From contig NZ_CP016282.1 of NCBI RefSeq assembly GCF_001679725.1, positions 930,001 through 994,000 on the forward strand: a DNA stretch of 64,000 nt, given 5' to 3'. Of this stretch, positions 54,756 through 63,058 are shown one piece after another; the first letter of the stretch is position 1, and every line of letters begins with the position of its first letter. The translations under genes and the position numbers were made by a program. Source of the DNA: Cryobacterium arcticum (GTDB lineage Bacteria > Actinomycetota > Actinomycetes > Actinomycetales > Microbacteriaceae). Under the pieces are notes generated by a model. It saw only the letters and a list, made by a program, of their open reading frames with translations. It was not told where the DNA came from and did not search any database.

Positions 54756-54761
54756 AGCTTA
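54756..54761 (-). promoter_or_regulatory. Candidate -10 box for gabT paralogue 2 (leaderless)
   Basis: On the minus strand TAAGCT is followed by exactly 6 nt and then the ATG at 54749. Confidence 0.48.
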
Positions 54762-54880
54762 CGGACGTCGGCTGGGGGCTGGCCCCGCCGGGCTGCACGG
54801 ATGCGCGCCGCGGGAGGGGACGGTGGCCGAGGAGGTCGCGGTGGCGCTCTGTGTCGCACGCCGAGCGTCGTCGGCAGAGG

Positions 54881-55579
54881 TCAGGCCTTGGCCTGGCTTC
54901 GCATCCGCGCCAACCCGACCGCGTAGATCCCGAGAATCAGGGTGATGGTGCCGAGGGTTGCCAGAAGCAATGCCGCCCAGGCCGACACGAACGCCAGGGC
55001 GATGGTTGCGCCACCGATTAGGACCAGGACACGGGCCGCCGGCCGATAGATCGGCCCGACGGCATCCTGCAAGCGCTGGAGGTAGGGCGGCAGAGACAGG
55101 TCTTGGGACCGGGACAGGGGAAGAGCGTTGCCGAGCAGAATGACGATTAGCCCCAGGCTTGCCGCCATCGACTCGGCCATTGGGAAGTTCGTGCCGGCGA
55201 ATGCGCTCACAAGTCCAAAATGCGACACCGTCATCGCGATCGCCACGCCCGAGATCAAGTACCCCATCACGCGCACCCCGTTCGCGGAATTCAGGGCGGA
55301 CTTCTGTCCGATCACCCTGCGCAGCTTTCGATCGAGTTCGGGTGTCACGGCGAACAATGCGGTGAGGAGAAGAAGGATGATGGGGAATGCTCCGGCGGCG
55401 AACCAGCGCTGGACCACGCTTTCGCCGTGCCGACCGTTCGCGGCCCTGGTCACGAGGGACTCCGCCATGTCCGGCCAGAACACGACCGAGGCGACGGCCA
55501 TCGTCACGCAGGCGACACCGACAGTGACGAGTGCCGGTCGCAGCACTTTCAGGTCTGGTGACAGTCTCAGATTTGGCAT
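54881..55579 (-). CDS. Multi-pass membrane protein, possibly SdpI-like
   Basis: The 232-residue protein has six hydrophobic segments. I do not recognise a firm family. The segment LIVILLGNALPLSRSQDLSLPPYLQRLQDAVG and then RVLVLIGG loosely resembles the SdpI core (GNYMP...RTPWTL...G), and the gene lies 3 bases downstream of an ArsR-type repressor, the same pairing as sdpR-sdpI immunity pairs. That reading is an inference; the key Pro-Asn and Trp positions are not conserved. The surrounding DNA is visibly less GC-rich than the genes on either side, suggesting transfer. The start is ATG 55579. Confidence 0.6.
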   Translation of the reverse strand: MPNLRLSPDLKVLRPALVTVGVACVTMAVASVVFWPDMAESLVTRAANGRHGESVVQRWFAAGAFPIILLLLTALFAVTPELDRKLRRVIGQKSALNSANGVRVMGYLISGVAIAMTVSHFGLVSAFAGTNFPMAESMAASLGLIVILLGNALPLSRSQDLSLPPYLQRLQDAVGPIYRPAARVLVLIGGATIALAFVSAWAALLLATLGTITLILGIYAVGLARMRSQAKA

Positions 55580-55582
55580 GAG

Positions 55583-55897
55583 TCAGCTCTCTTTTCCTCG
55601 GGTCGGTGGATCCTGTGGTCCGTCATCACGACGCAATCTCGACAGGGCAACGATCGCTTCTTCAATGACCGTCAGGTTTGCTCGGTATTGAATTTCAGTT
55701 CCTTGCCGTCGGGAGACCACCAGGTCGGCGTGACGAAGCACCTTGAGGTGGGCGGAAAGTGTTGAGTGTCCGATCTCCAGATCACGGGCGATGTCGCCGG
55801 CGCGAACGAAGTCTTTGTCACGAAGAAACTGCAGAATGCGGCGGCGGTTGCTGTTCGCCAAGGCATCAAAGATCCCCTCTTCGTTATTTCGTGACAT
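55583..55897 (-). CDS. ArsR-family (SdpR-like) transcriptional repressor
   Basis: This 104-residue winged-helix protein has the ArsR fold: IFDALANSNRRRILQFLRDK, then the recognition region HSTLSAHLKVLRHADLVVSRRQGTEIQY. There are no metal-binding cysteines, so it is a non-metal ArsR member such as SdpR. It lies 3 bases upstream of the membrane protein gene and probably represses itself and that gene. TACTAT is exactly 6 nt before the ATG, without ribosome-binding site, so it is a strong leaderless candidate; a dimer bound there would block transcription. Confidence 0.9.
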   Translation of the reverse strand: MSRNNEEGIFDALANSNRRRILQFLRDKDFVRAGDIARDLEIGHSTLSAHLKVLRHADLVVSRRQGTEIQYRANLTVIEEAIVALSRLRRDDGPQDPPTRGKES

Positions 55898-55903
55898 AGC
55901 GAA

Positions 55904-55909
55904 ATAGTA
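55904..55909 (-). promoter_or_regulatory. Candidate -10 box for the ArsR/SdpI-like unit (leaderless)
   Basis: On the minus strand TACTAT is followed by 6 nt and then the ATG. It is the best match to the TANNNT consensus in this set. Confidence 0.5.
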
Positions 55910-56013
55910 GCACCGGCCAAGTCCTCCGCACCAGACGATTCGCGCCTAGAAGGGCGCACGCCTCCGAAAGGTCGATACTGTGTCCTTGATGTGTACGTCC
56001 TGAGGGGGGCCCA

Positions 56014-56493
56014 GTGAGTAGACAGTCCATCATTCTTGCGTCGTTGGCAGTGGTCGGAGCTCTGACGCTGTCCGGTTGCACCGCGAGCGCCGAAGCGGCT
56101 CCGACCGAATCGACGGCATCCGCGGAGTCGACCGAGTCGGCGGCATCCGCAGGATCGACGACGGACGCGATGAGCTGCAGCGGCTTCAATGACACCGCCA
56201 CGATCATCGTGAACGCGGATGCCGGTGTGCGCGATGGTCGGATGGCTGCACAGGAGCAACAGGGCTGGTACCGACTGGCCACCCGGGTGCTGGACGGTGT
56301 GCCCATCCGAGGGGAGGGCGCTGTCAGTGACGCGCTCGCCGGGTTGAAGACCATCGCACCGTCGGTCACCCTGGGCGCCATGAGCACGACGGGTATCGGC
56401 TCGGCGGAGTGGTACACCGGCCAGGATGCGCTGTCTGCCGCGTGCGCAGATGCCGGCTCCGAGCTGGCCGTCGAAAGCTTCACCGGTGGATGA
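56014..56493 (+). CDS. Small secreted lipoprotein of unknown function
   Basis: The 159-residue protein has a lipoprotein signal (hydrophobic ILASLAVVGALTL, then lipobox LSGC with C22), a Ser/Thr/Ala/Glu-rich linker (about residues 23-52) and a roughly 100-residue domain with two further cysteines (SCSGF, AACAD) that could form a disulfide. No family is recognised. The start is GTG 56014, preceded by a strong GAGGGGGG site. The next gene begins just after its stop, so the two may be cotranscribed. It lies in the lower-GC accessory stretch. Confidence 0.75.
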   Translation: MSRQSIILASLAVVGALTLSGCTASAEAAPTESTASAESTESAASAGSTTDAMSCSGFNDTATIIVNADAGVRDGRMAAQEQQGWYRLATRVLDGVPIRGEGAVSDALAGLKTIAPSVTLGAMSTTGIGSAEWYTGQDALSAACADAGSELAVESFTGG

Positions 56494-56512
56494 GGTGGAG
56501 TCGCCAGAACTG

Positions 56513-57052
56513 ATGAGCATCGCAGGCGCCCAAGCGGACGTGCGCCGCATCTTTCGCGGCGGCTATAGCGGTCCGCTCGTCTCCGCAATCCTGTGGGCGG
56601 GGGCGAACACGGTTTACTTTCTTGTGTCGCCTGGAGCGGCAATGGCCGTCCTCTTCTTCGGGGGCATGCTGATATTTCCGCTGTCCGCGGTGATCCTCAG
56701 GCTCACCTCGGGGTCCGCGATGCTGCCGAAAGGACATCCGTCGACGGCCTTGGCCATGCAATCGGCCTTCACGGTTCCCCTGGGACTTCTCATCGCCATA
56801 GCGCTCGGGTCCTACGAGCCCATCCTGTTCTTTCCCGCGTCGCTGATCATCGTGGGCGCGCACTACCTGGTCTTCATGTCCCTGTACGGAATGAGGGTTT
56901 TCGCGGTTCTGGCCGCGGCACTCCTGCTGGTCGGAACCGTGGGTATCTTCGTTGTCCCCGAAATCGGCGCGATCAGCGGTTGGATCGGTGCGATCGTTTT
57001 CGCGGCCTTCGCTCCCGTGCTGTATCGCACCGGGGTGGCGCGACAGGTGTAG
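56513..57052 (+). CDS. Small integral membrane protein (DUF7010-like)
   Basis: The 179-residue protein has about six short hydrophobic segments with few polar loops (LVSAILWAGANTVYFL, MAVLFFGGMLIFPLSAVILR, then GSAMLPKGHPS, then four more). The GGMLIFPLS and LPKGHP pattern resembles DUF7010 proteins, whose function is unknown; the match is from memory and tentative. ATG 56513 fits the likely family start; in-frame GTG 56495 would add 6 residues. It probably shares a transcript with the preceding lipoprotein. Confidence 0.7.
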   Translation: MSIAGAQADVRRIFRGGYSGPLVSAILWAGANTVYFLVSPGAAMAVLFFGGMLIFPLSAVILRLTSGSAMLPKGHPSTALAMQSAFTVPLGLLIAIALGSYEPILFFPASLIIVGAHYLVFMSLYGMRVFAVLAAALLLVGTVGIFVVPEIGAISGWIGAIVFAAFAPVLYRTGVARQV

Positions 57053-57121
57053 CCATTCCTGTCGACCACGCGACGTGGTTGCCAGAACAGATGCGGTAAT
57101 CAGACAGGAAAAGGTGGGGCA

Positions 57122-57868
57122 ATGGGGATTCGACGTGGTTGGGGACTGGCGGGAACTATCGTGGCGGCGGTGCTGCTCGTGAGCGGATGTGCGGGGTCGG
57201 CGCCCGAGGCCACTCCGAGCCCGACGCACACGACGCCGCCACGCATCGAGGACCTCATCACGCCGACCCCGACGCCGACCGCCACGGTGCCGGCCACGGC
57301 GGAGCCGGTGGCGCAGACCGTCGACGCCGGTGTCGTGGCGGAGGGCACCTCCGCGTCGGCCTCCGGGAGCGGGCCCTCGAACGTCGCCTATCAGCGTCAG
57401 GGTGAGTTCGCTGTCGTCATGAATATCGACTGCTCGGCCTGCACCGGCACAACGACCGTGACGGAGCCCGGGCGCATGTCACCCTTCGGTGAAATGGCGG
57501 CGCCGATGAGCGGCTCGTTCCTGAAGGACGTCTTCAAGAACGACCCCGTCAACCAGACGCTCATTGTGCTCGCCGAAGGGCCGTGGACGGTGACGCTGCA
57601 GAGTTGGAATGACATCCCCTCGGTGTCCGGCGCGCAGTCGGGTATCGGGCCCGCAGTGTTGTTCCTCTCCGACGACGTGCCCCGCCTCACGGTCGATTAC
57701 GCCCCCGCCTCCGCCGACGACTCGTTCTCCGGACGCGTGTTCACGACCTCCGACTCGCCCAAGTTGTTCGGAAACACCGAAGCGTTCTCCGAGGTGTACG
57801 ACGTGGACCTGCCGGGAGTCATGGCGATCCAGACCAACGGCACCTGGATGGTGACGCCGACACCGTAG
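57122..57868 (+). CDS. Secreted lipoprotein of unknown function
   Basis: The 248-residue protein has a lipoprotein signal (GLAGTIVAAVLLVSGC, C23), a Pro/Thr-rich linker (TPTPTATVPATAEP), and a C-terminal globular domain with a CSAC pair (NIDCSACTGTTTV). Nearby VLAEGPWTVTLQSWNDIP resembles the beta-sandwich domain of other actinobacterial surface lipoproteins, but no function is known. AAGGTGG lies before the ATG. The C-x-x-C pair could be redox active or structural. Confidence 0.75.
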   Translation: MGIRRGWGLAGTIVAAVLLVSGCAGSAPEATPSPTHTTPPRIEDLITPTPTPTATVPATAEPVAQTVDAGVVAEGTSASASGSGPSNVAYQRQGEFAVVMNIDCSACTGTTTVTEPGRMSPFGEMAAPMSGSFLKDVFKNDPVNQTLIVLAEGPWTVTLQSWNDIPSVSGAQSGIGPAVLFLSDDVPRLTVDYAPASADDSFSGRVFTTSDSPKLFGNTEAFSEVYDVDLPGVMAIQTNGTWMVTPTP

Positions 57869-57890
57869 CCGCGTGCGCCAGACTGGGCTC

Positions 57891-58556
57891 ATGCCCGATC
57901 TCACGTTGCGCGGCGGCGTCGGCAGCCGGGTCTCGGCCGAGATCGACGTCAAACGATCCAGATTCCTCTGCCGTATCGTCAGGGTCGACACCGAGGATGC
58001 CGCGCGTGCCGCCATCGACGCCGCGCGCGTCGAACACTGGGGTGCGCGCCACCACTGCTCGGCGTTCATGGTCGGACCGAGCGGCACTCCCGATCAGGTG
58101 CGCCGGTCCAACGACGACGGTGAACCGTCGGGAACGGCGGGCCGACCCATGCTGGAGGCCCTTGCGGGTCGCGGCCTCGTCGACTGCGTTGCCGTCGTCA
58201 CACGCTATTTCGGCGGCACACTCCTCGGCGCGGGCGGTCTCGTGCGCGCCTACTCCGACGCCGTTCTCACCACGATCGACCTGGCCGAGTCCCGGGGCCT
58301 CCTCGTGGCGCGCGAGCGTCGTGAACTCTTCAGACTCGCACTGTCCCATGCGGACGCCGGTCGTATCGAGGCGGAACTGCGCCAGCGCGGGGTGCTCATC
58401 CTCGGCACGACCTACGGAGAGAATGCCGTGCTGAGTATTGCCGGCGACGACGCCGAGAAGCTGGGCGCGATCGTCGCCCAGGTCACCGCCGGGGCAACCG
58501 AGCTGGAGGCCATCGGACATGAATGGGTCGATGTGGAGCGCGAGTCACACCCCTGA
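57891..58556 (+). CDS. yigZ: YigZ/IMPACT family protein
   Basis: The 221-residue protein has the UPF0029 N-terminal domain (SRFLCRIVRVDTEDAARAAIDAARVEHWGARHHCSAFMV-type sequence, with HHCSAF and the SNDDGEPSGTAGRPML motif, then VTRYFGGTLLGAGGLVRAYSDA) and the YigZ C-terminal domain. Homologues include E. coli YigZ and yeast Yih1; the biochemical role is unclear. ATG 57891 matches the family N-terminus. A CAGACT box is 6 nt upstream, so initiation may be leaderless. Confidence 0.93.
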   Translation: MPDLTLRGGVGSRVSAEIDVKRSRFLCRIVRVDTEDAARAAIDAARVEHWGARHHCSAFMVGPSGTPDQVRRSNDDGEPSGTAGRPMLEALAGRGLVDCVAVVTRYFGGTLLGAGGLVRAYSDAVLTTIDLAESRGLLVARERRELFRLALSHADAGRIEAELRQRGVLILGTTYGENAVLSIAGDDAEKLGAIVAQVTAGATELEAIGHEWVDVERESHP

Positions 58557-58587
58557 GGTCACGTCACGAGAAAAGGATGTCGGAACC

Positions 58588-59118
58588 TTAGAAGGACGAA
58601 ATCCCGGAATCGGTCCTTTCTTGCCCACTTTGTCCTTCCAAACGTGCGTCGTGCTCCGCGAGTTCGGCGAGTTGGCGGATGACGGTGCCCCAGCCGTCGT
58701 GGAAGCCGAGTTCCTCGTGCTGGTCGCGGTCCGCTCGGTTGCGGTGCATCGCAGTGGCGGTGTACTCGGTGCCGTCGGGGTGGTCGGTCATGGTCATCAC
58801 GGCGGTCACGAATGAGGCGTCGGCGGGGCGCCAACCCGCGACCAGTGCATCCGTGAACACGATGCGCTGGAGCTCGTCAACGGCGAGGAAACAGCCGGTG
58901 ATGTGTGGGCCGAATTCGAGACCGTCGTCGCTGATCTCGGTGCGGAAGGAGCCGCCGGGGCGCAGGTCCATCTCGCGCACGCGGCATATCGTGGGTGCCG
59001 GAACCCACCATTGTTCGAAGCTGGCCGGGTCGGCCCAGGCGTTCCACACTGCTGCGCGCGGGGCCCGGATGATGCGGGAGACGGTGAGGTCGAGTTCGGG
59101 GTGAGCGGATGTGGTCAT
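58588..59118 (-). CDS. SRPBCC/AHSA1 domain protein
   Basis: The 176-residue protein has a START-like/AHSA1 fold: RIIRAPRAAVWNAWADPASFEQWW at the start, GGSFRTEISDDG in the middle, and the terminal helix GFHDGWGTVIRQLAELAEH. Such proteins bind hydrophobic ligands; in this two-gene setup with an ArsR regulator the ligand and role are unknown. ATG 59118 overlaps the stop of the upstream regulator (ATGA), so they are coupled. Its last residues are Ser/Asp/Gln-rich and may be disordered. Confidence 0.9.
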   Translation of the reverse strand: MTTSAHPELDLTVSRIIRAPRAAVWNAWADPASFEQWWVPAPTICRVREMDLRPGGSFRTEISDDGLEFGPHITGCFLAVDELQRIVFTDALVAGWRPADASFVTAVMTMTDHPDGTEYTATAMHRNRADRDQHEELGFHDGWGTVIRQLAELAEHDARLEGQSGQERTDSGISSF

Positions 59119-59474
59119 GCGGGGGTCTCCTTGTCGCGGCTGGGGTCGGTGGTGGGGGAGGTGGCGAACCGCTCGAGGCGATCGGTGCGGCCCTCCCAGA
59201 TGCGGCGCTGCTCGTTGAGCCAGCTCTCCATCACGATGAATGTGTCGCGCTCGATCGTGCAGATGCGCACCCGCCCGGTCTTGCGGGTGCGGATCAGGCC
59301 GGCCCGCTCGAGGTAACCGATGTGCTTCATGAACGACGGCAGGGCCATGTCGAAGGGCGCGGCCAGCTCACCGATGCTGGCCGGCCCGGAGCCGAGCCGG
59401 CCCAGAACTGCCCGGCGGGTCGGGTCGGAAATGGCCTGGAAGACGCCGTCGAGCGTGGAGGAATGCTGAACCAT
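59115..59474 (-). CDS. ArsR-family transcriptional regulator
   Basis: The 119-residue winged-helix repressor has the ArsR pattern: VFQAISDPTRRAVLGRLGSGPASIGELAAPFDMALPSF, then MKHIGYLERAGLIRTRKTGRVRIC. No metal-binding Cys cluster is present. It is the partner of the downstream SRPBCC gene, a common pairing (ArsR-AHSA1). TAACTT lies 6 nt before the ATG with TTGCGC 18 bp further up as a -35; two GGCTAAGT direct repeats overlap this region, so autorepression is likely. Confidence 0.92.
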   Translation of the reverse strand: MVQHSSTLDGVFQAISDPTRRAVLGRLGSGPASIGELAAPFDMALPSFMKHIGYLERAGLIRTRKTGRVRICTIERDTFIVMESWLNEQRRIWEGRTDRLERFATSPTTDPSRDKETPA

Positions 59475-59476
59475 AC

Positions 59477-59519
59477 GGCTAAGTTATCCCAGGCCTAACA
59501 CTGAGCGCAAGGGCTAAGT
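59477..59519 (-). promoter_or_regulatory. Promoter and possible ArsR operator of the arsR-SRPBCC unit
   Basis: TAACTT (59481-59486, minus strand) lies 6 nt before the ATG, and TTGCGC, 18 bp upstream, gives a reasonable -35. On the plus strand GGCTAAGT occurs at 59477-59484 and 59512-59519, 35 bp apart, bracketing the promoter. This is the best two-box promoter in the window. Confidence 0.5.
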
Positions 59520-59540
59520 GTGGAGCCGGCGGGGCCGCGG

Positions 59541-60371
59541 CTAGCGCAGTTCGCGCCACCAGATGGCGCGCTTGACGCGCTGCACGACCGTGGTCGGCGG
59601 CGACTCGTTGTAGCTGTGCGCCAGTTCCTGCCCGGTCAGCCCGTGGATCGCGGCCATGATGTCGTCGGTGGCCTTGCGGCGGGCCCGGCCGGAGTCGGCG
59701 GTGCCGTGCACGCTCACGTCGATCGGCTCGCCGAACTTCACGCTGATGCGGCGGATGCGCGGCATCTTCGAGCCCACCGGCATGATCTCTTGCGTGCCGA
59801 TCAGTCCGACGGGCACGACCACGGCGCCGGTGGTGAGGGCCAGCCATGCCACGCCGGTGCGGCCGCGGTAGAGCCGGCCGTCGAGAGAGCGTGTGCCCTC
59901 CGGGTAGATCGCGAAGGCGCCGTCCACGTCGAGCACCTCCTTGCCGGCGTCGAGGGCCACCTGGGCGGCCTGGCCGGCGCCGCGTTCCACGCCGATGGCG
60001 CCGATCGAGGTGAAGAACTGGCGTGACACCCAGCCCTTGAACCCGGTGCCGGTGAAGTATGTGGACTTGGCCAGGAACTGCACCCGGCGGGGCGCGGTGA
60101 GCGGGATGACGATGCTGTCGATGAACGACAGGTGGTTGCTGGCCAGGATCACGCGGCCCTCGCGGGGGATGTTCTCCTTGCCGGTGATGCGGGGCCGGAA
60201 GACCAGGCGCGCGATGGGCGCCATGATGCCGTAGCCGAGGAAGTAGACGAACCCGGGCCGCTTGGGCTTGGCGGGCAGCTCGACTATCTCGTCGGAGGCC
60301 GGCACCTGTTCGACGGGGGCATCCGGCGCGGTTTCGGGCTCGGATGCTGGGTCGTGCTTTGCTCCGGTCAC
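59541..60371 (-). CDS. plsC: 1-acyl-sn-glycerol-3-phosphate acyltransferase
   Basis: PlsC makes phosphatidic acid from lysophosphatidic acid in membrane lipid synthesis. The 276-residue protein has a membrane-associated N-terminal segment after a 40-residue acidic/Pro-rich tail, the HX4D catalytic motif in NHLSFID, and the conserved FAIYPEGTRSLDG motif that binds glycerol-3-phosphate. The C-terminus is basic (RVKRAIWWRELR). TAGGGT sits exactly 6 nt upstream of GTG 60371 and there is no ribosome-binding site. It diverges from dxr. Confidence 0.93.
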   Translation of the reverse strand: MTGAKHDPASEPETAPDAPVEQVPASDEIVELPAKPKRPGFVYFLGYGIMAPIARLVFRPRITGKENIPREGRVILASNHLSFIDSIVIPLTAPRRVQFLAKSTYFTGTGFKGWVSRQFFTSIGAIGVERGAGQAAQVALDAGKEVLDVDGAFAIYPEGTRSLDGRLYRGRTGVAWLALTTGAVVVPVGLIGTQEIMPVGSKMPRIRRISVKFGEPIDVSVHGTADSGRARRKATDDIMAAIHGLTGQELAHSYNESPPTTVVQRVKRAIWWRELR

Positions 60372-60377
60372 TCAACG

Positions 60378-60383
60378 ACCCTA
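60378..60383 (-). promoter_or_regulatory. Candidate -10 box for plsC (leaderless)
   Basis: On the minus strand TAGGGT is followed by 6 nt and then GTG at 60371. Confidence 0.5.
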
Positions 60384-60426
60384 CAGCGCGGGTCAGTCGC
60401 GGCCCGGCATATGTGAGCGGTGCGCC

Positions 60427-60432
60427 TAGCAT
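60427..60432 (+). promoter_or_regulatory. Candidate -10 box for dxr (leaderless)
   Basis: TAGCAT ends exactly 6 nt before the GTG of dxr. The plsC and dxr promoters are back to back in a 67-base gap. Confidence 0.5.
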
Positions 60433-60438
60433 GGGCTC

Positions 60439-61527
60439 GTGCAGCGAATCATCATTCTCGGGTCCACGGGCTCGATCGGAACCCAGGCGCTCGACGTCAT
60501 CAAGGCCAATCCCACCCGGTTCGAGGTGGTCGGCCTGTCGGCCGGCAGCAACCGGGAGCTCCTGGCCGAACAGGCCGCGGAGTACAACGTGGACGACACC
60601 GCGGTGGGCGCCGCCGAGGCCGAACAGCTGGTGCGGGATGTCGACGCCGACGTCGTGCTCAACGGCATCACCGGATCGGTGGGGCTGGGCCCGACCCTCG
60701 CCGCGCTCACGGCCGGCCGCACGCTGGCGCTGGCGAACAAGGAATCGCTCATCGTGGGCGGCGACCTGGTCAAGGCGCTCGCCGCGCCCGGCCAGATCGT
60801 GCCGGTCGACTCCGAGCACTCCGCCATCGCGCAGGCCCTGCGCTCCGGCACCGCCGACGAGGTGCGCCGCCTGGTGCTCACGGCCTCCGGCGGACCGTTC
60901 CGCGGCCGCTCCCGCGCCGAGATGGCGAACGTGACCCCGCGAGAAGCCCTCGCCCACCCCACCTGGGACATGGGCCTGGTCATCACCACCAACTCGGCCA
61001 CCCTGGTCAACAAGGGACTCGAGATCATCGAGGCCCACCTGCTCTTCGACGTGCCCTACGACCGGATCGACGTCGTCGTGCACCCGCAGTCGCTCATCCA
61101 CTCGATGGTCGAGTTCATCGACGGCTCCACCATCGCCCAGGCGTCGCCGCCGAACATGCGCCTGCCCATCTCGTTGGGCCTGGACTGGCCGAACCGGGTG
61201 GCCGCGGTGGGCGTGCCGATCGACTGGACCACTCCGCACACCTGGACATTCGAGCCGCTCGACGACACCGCGTTCCCCGCGGTGGAGCTGGCCAAGCAGG
61301 TCGGCCGGGCCCGCGGCACCTACCCGGCGGTGTTCAACGCGTCGAACGAGCAGGCCGTGCTGGCCTTCCACGCCGGGCGGATCGGCTACCTCGACATCGT
61401 CGACACCGTGCAGCGTGTCGTCGAGGCCCACGAGACCCAGGGCGAGCTGACCCTGGACTCGCTCGCCGAGGCCGAGCGGTGGGCCCGCGCCTCAGCCGAC
61501 ACCATCATCGACGCCATCGGCCACTGA
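60439..61527 (+). CDS. dxr: 1-deoxy-D-xylulose-5-phosphate reductoisomerase
   Basis: Dxr (IspC) converts DXP to 2-C-methyl-D-erythritol 4-phosphate with NADPH in the non-mevalonate isoprenoid pathway. The 362-residue protein has the NADPH-binding [11 protein letters not shown] motif at the start, the metal/substrate motifs VDSEHSAI and SGGPFRGR, and the NMRLPI and [13 protein letters not shown] conserved segments. GTG 60439 is the natural start; TAGCAT lies 6 nt upstream. Actinobacteria rely on this pathway for quinones and undecaprenol. Confidence 0.96.
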   Translation: MQRIIILGSTGSIGTQALDVIKANPTRFEVVGLSAGSNRELLAEQAAEYNVDDTAVGAAEAEQLVRDVDADVVLNGITGSVGLGPTLAALTAGRTLALANKESLIVGGDLVKALAAPGQIVPVDSEHSAIAQALRSGTADEVRRLVLTASGGPFRGRSRAEMANVTPREALAHPTWDMGLVITTNSATLVNKGLEIIEAHLLFDVPYDRIDVVVHPQSLIHSMVEFIDGSTIAQASPPNMRLPISLGLDWPNRVAAVGVPIDWTTPHTWTFEPLDDTAFPAVELAKQVGRARGTYPAVFNASNEQAVLAFHAGRIGYLDIVDTVQRVVEAHETQGELTLDSLAEAERWARASADTIIDAIGH

Positions 61528-61550
61528 GCGAGCCCGGCGGCTGACCTCGG

Positions 61551-62468
61551 CTACCGGGTGCGGTAGCTCTCCGCCACGGTGACCAGCGCCTCATCCCAGG
61601 GTGTGGCGTGGATGCCGAGTTCCCGCTCGGTCTCGGCCGAATCGATCACGTACGGAACCAGGAACTGATAGCTGGACTGGTAAACCTCACGCATCAGCGG
61701 GCTCACCGCGCCGAGCGAGCGCAGCATCCACTGCGGGTACCCGGCGACCGTGCCGTGGGTGCCGTAGCGTGCGTTGAGTTGGGCGGCGATATCGGTACGG
61801 CTGTATGCCCCGCTCGGTACATGCCAGACGCGTCCCCACGAGCCCGGGTAGACGGCCGCGGCGATCATCGTGGCGGCGATATCCGGGATGAAGCTCCAGC
61901 TATGCACGAGGTCTGGCCGGCCGACGCCCCTGGCGGTCTTCGAGGCCAGCACTGCGCTGAAGAACGCCTTGCCGAGATGGGCTGTGCCGCTCACCCCGGC
62001 GCCGAAGTAGTCGCTCGCGCGCACCTCGACGGCCCGGATTTCGCCCCGGTCGTGCGCGTCGAGCACGCGGTGCCAGCCGTCTCGGCGGATGATGCCCTTG
62101 GACTCGGTCGTGGTCTCGGGGGAGTGCTCGGTCATCGCACCCGCTGGCGAGCCATAGGGGTAGAGGTTGCCCATCACCACGAGGTTCGCGCCCGACACGG
62201 ATGCCGCGGCGATCGCGGCTGCGAACACCGGCGGCCAGCGCCGGGCCCAGTCGGGGTATGGCGGGTTGGTGCACAGGAAGATGGTGTGTGCGCGCTCGGC
62301 CGCCAGGCAGAAGGCCACCGGATCGGAGGCGTCGAGGGAGCGTGCCGTGGCACCGGCGAGGGCTGTGCCGGAGCGGGTGGCGACAGTCACGTCATCGCCA
62401 CGGGCCACCAACTGGCGAGCCAACTCGCTGCCGACCCAACCGGCTCCGACGACAAGGTGCTGGGTCAT
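61551..62468 (-). CDS. NAD(P)-binding epimerase/dehydratase-like protein
   Basis: The 305-residue protein is an atypical SDR with a Rossmann fold: HLVVGAGWVGSELARQL binds NAD(P) and VATRSGTALAG follows. The usual SDR YxxxK is not obvious, so the catalytic role is uncertain; a reductase-type or non-catalytic NAD-binding role is possible. AGGAGG lies 6 nt before ATG 62468, which decides this start over the longer reading from 62498. It converges with dxr across 23 bases. Confidence 0.85.
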   Translation of the reverse strand: MTQHLVVGAGWVGSELARQLVARGDDVTVATRSGTALAGATARSLDASDPVAFCLAAERAHTIFLCTNPPYPDWARRWPPVFAAAIAAASVSGANLVVMGNLYPYGSPAGAMTEHSPETTTESKGIIRRDGWHRVLDAHDRGEIRAVEVRASDYFGAGVSGTAHLGKAFFSAVLASKTARGVGRPDLVHSWSFIPDIAATMIAAAVYPGSWGRVWHVPSGAYSRTDIAAQLNARYGTHGTVAGYPQWMLRSLGAVSPLMREVYQSSYQFLVPYVIDSAETERELGIHATPWDEALVTVAESYRTR

Positions 62469-62554
62469 GAGGATCCTCCTGGCTGTGGGGTCGGACATGC
62501 GGGGCGTGGACCACGATCAGGTGCTGAGGACTGTCTAGCAGGTGCAGGCGTCTT

Positions 62555-63058
62555 CTAGTCGCACTTGCCCTTCTTTTCGCAGGCCCCTTTCCCAGGCTTG
62601 TCCGGGCCGGAGTCGCCGGATTTGTCCGGTCCCTTGGGCCCCTCAGGCGCCTCCTCGGGATCGTCGTCGGTGCTCACGGGCTCCGGCGCGGTGGTCTCGA
62701 CGGGAGTGGTCTCGACCGGGGTGGTCTCGACGGGGGTGCTCGCGGCGATGGACGAGGCAAGGTCGGCCGCGACGAGGTCGATGGCGGCCTGGATCTCGGC
62801 GGCCCGCGCCGCCGTGACGGTGTCTGCGGCCGAGGCTTCGGCCAGGCTCTCGCGCAGAGTGTCGAGGGCGGTCTGCGCCGAGGTGTAGTCGCCCGCGGCG
62901 GCTGCCGTGCTGACGGCCAGAACGCCGCTCTGCAACTCGCTCGCGGCGTCGGCGTGCAACGCCGTCGTCCCGGCGCAACCGGCCAGCATGCCGCAGGCCA
63001 GGCCGACGCCGGCCAGCGCGACGACGACCCTGGGGAAGAACTTCCGGGTGGCGCTCAT
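62555..63058 (-). CDS. Lipoprotein coupled to Ser/Thr kinase
   Basis: The 167-residue protein has a lipoprotein signal (VVVALAGVGLACGM then LAGC, C28), a helical domain (about residues 38-105, LQSGVLAVSTAAAAGDY then TSAQTALDTLRESL) and a Thr/Pro/Glu linker with three PVETT repeats (about 110-124), ending in a charged Lys/Asp/Gly tail. Function unknown; its outer helical domain may be sensed by the kinase that overlaps it. The start (ATGA overlap with the kinase stop) makes them one operon. Confidence 0.8.
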   Translation of the reverse strand: MSATRKFFPRVVVALAGVGLACGMLAGCAGTTALHADAASELQSGVLAVSTAAAAGDYTSAQTALDTLRESLAEASAADTVTAARAAEIQAAIDLVAADLASSIAASTPVETTPVETTPVETTAPEPVSTDDDPEEAPEGPKGPDKSGDSGPDKPGKGACEKKGKCD

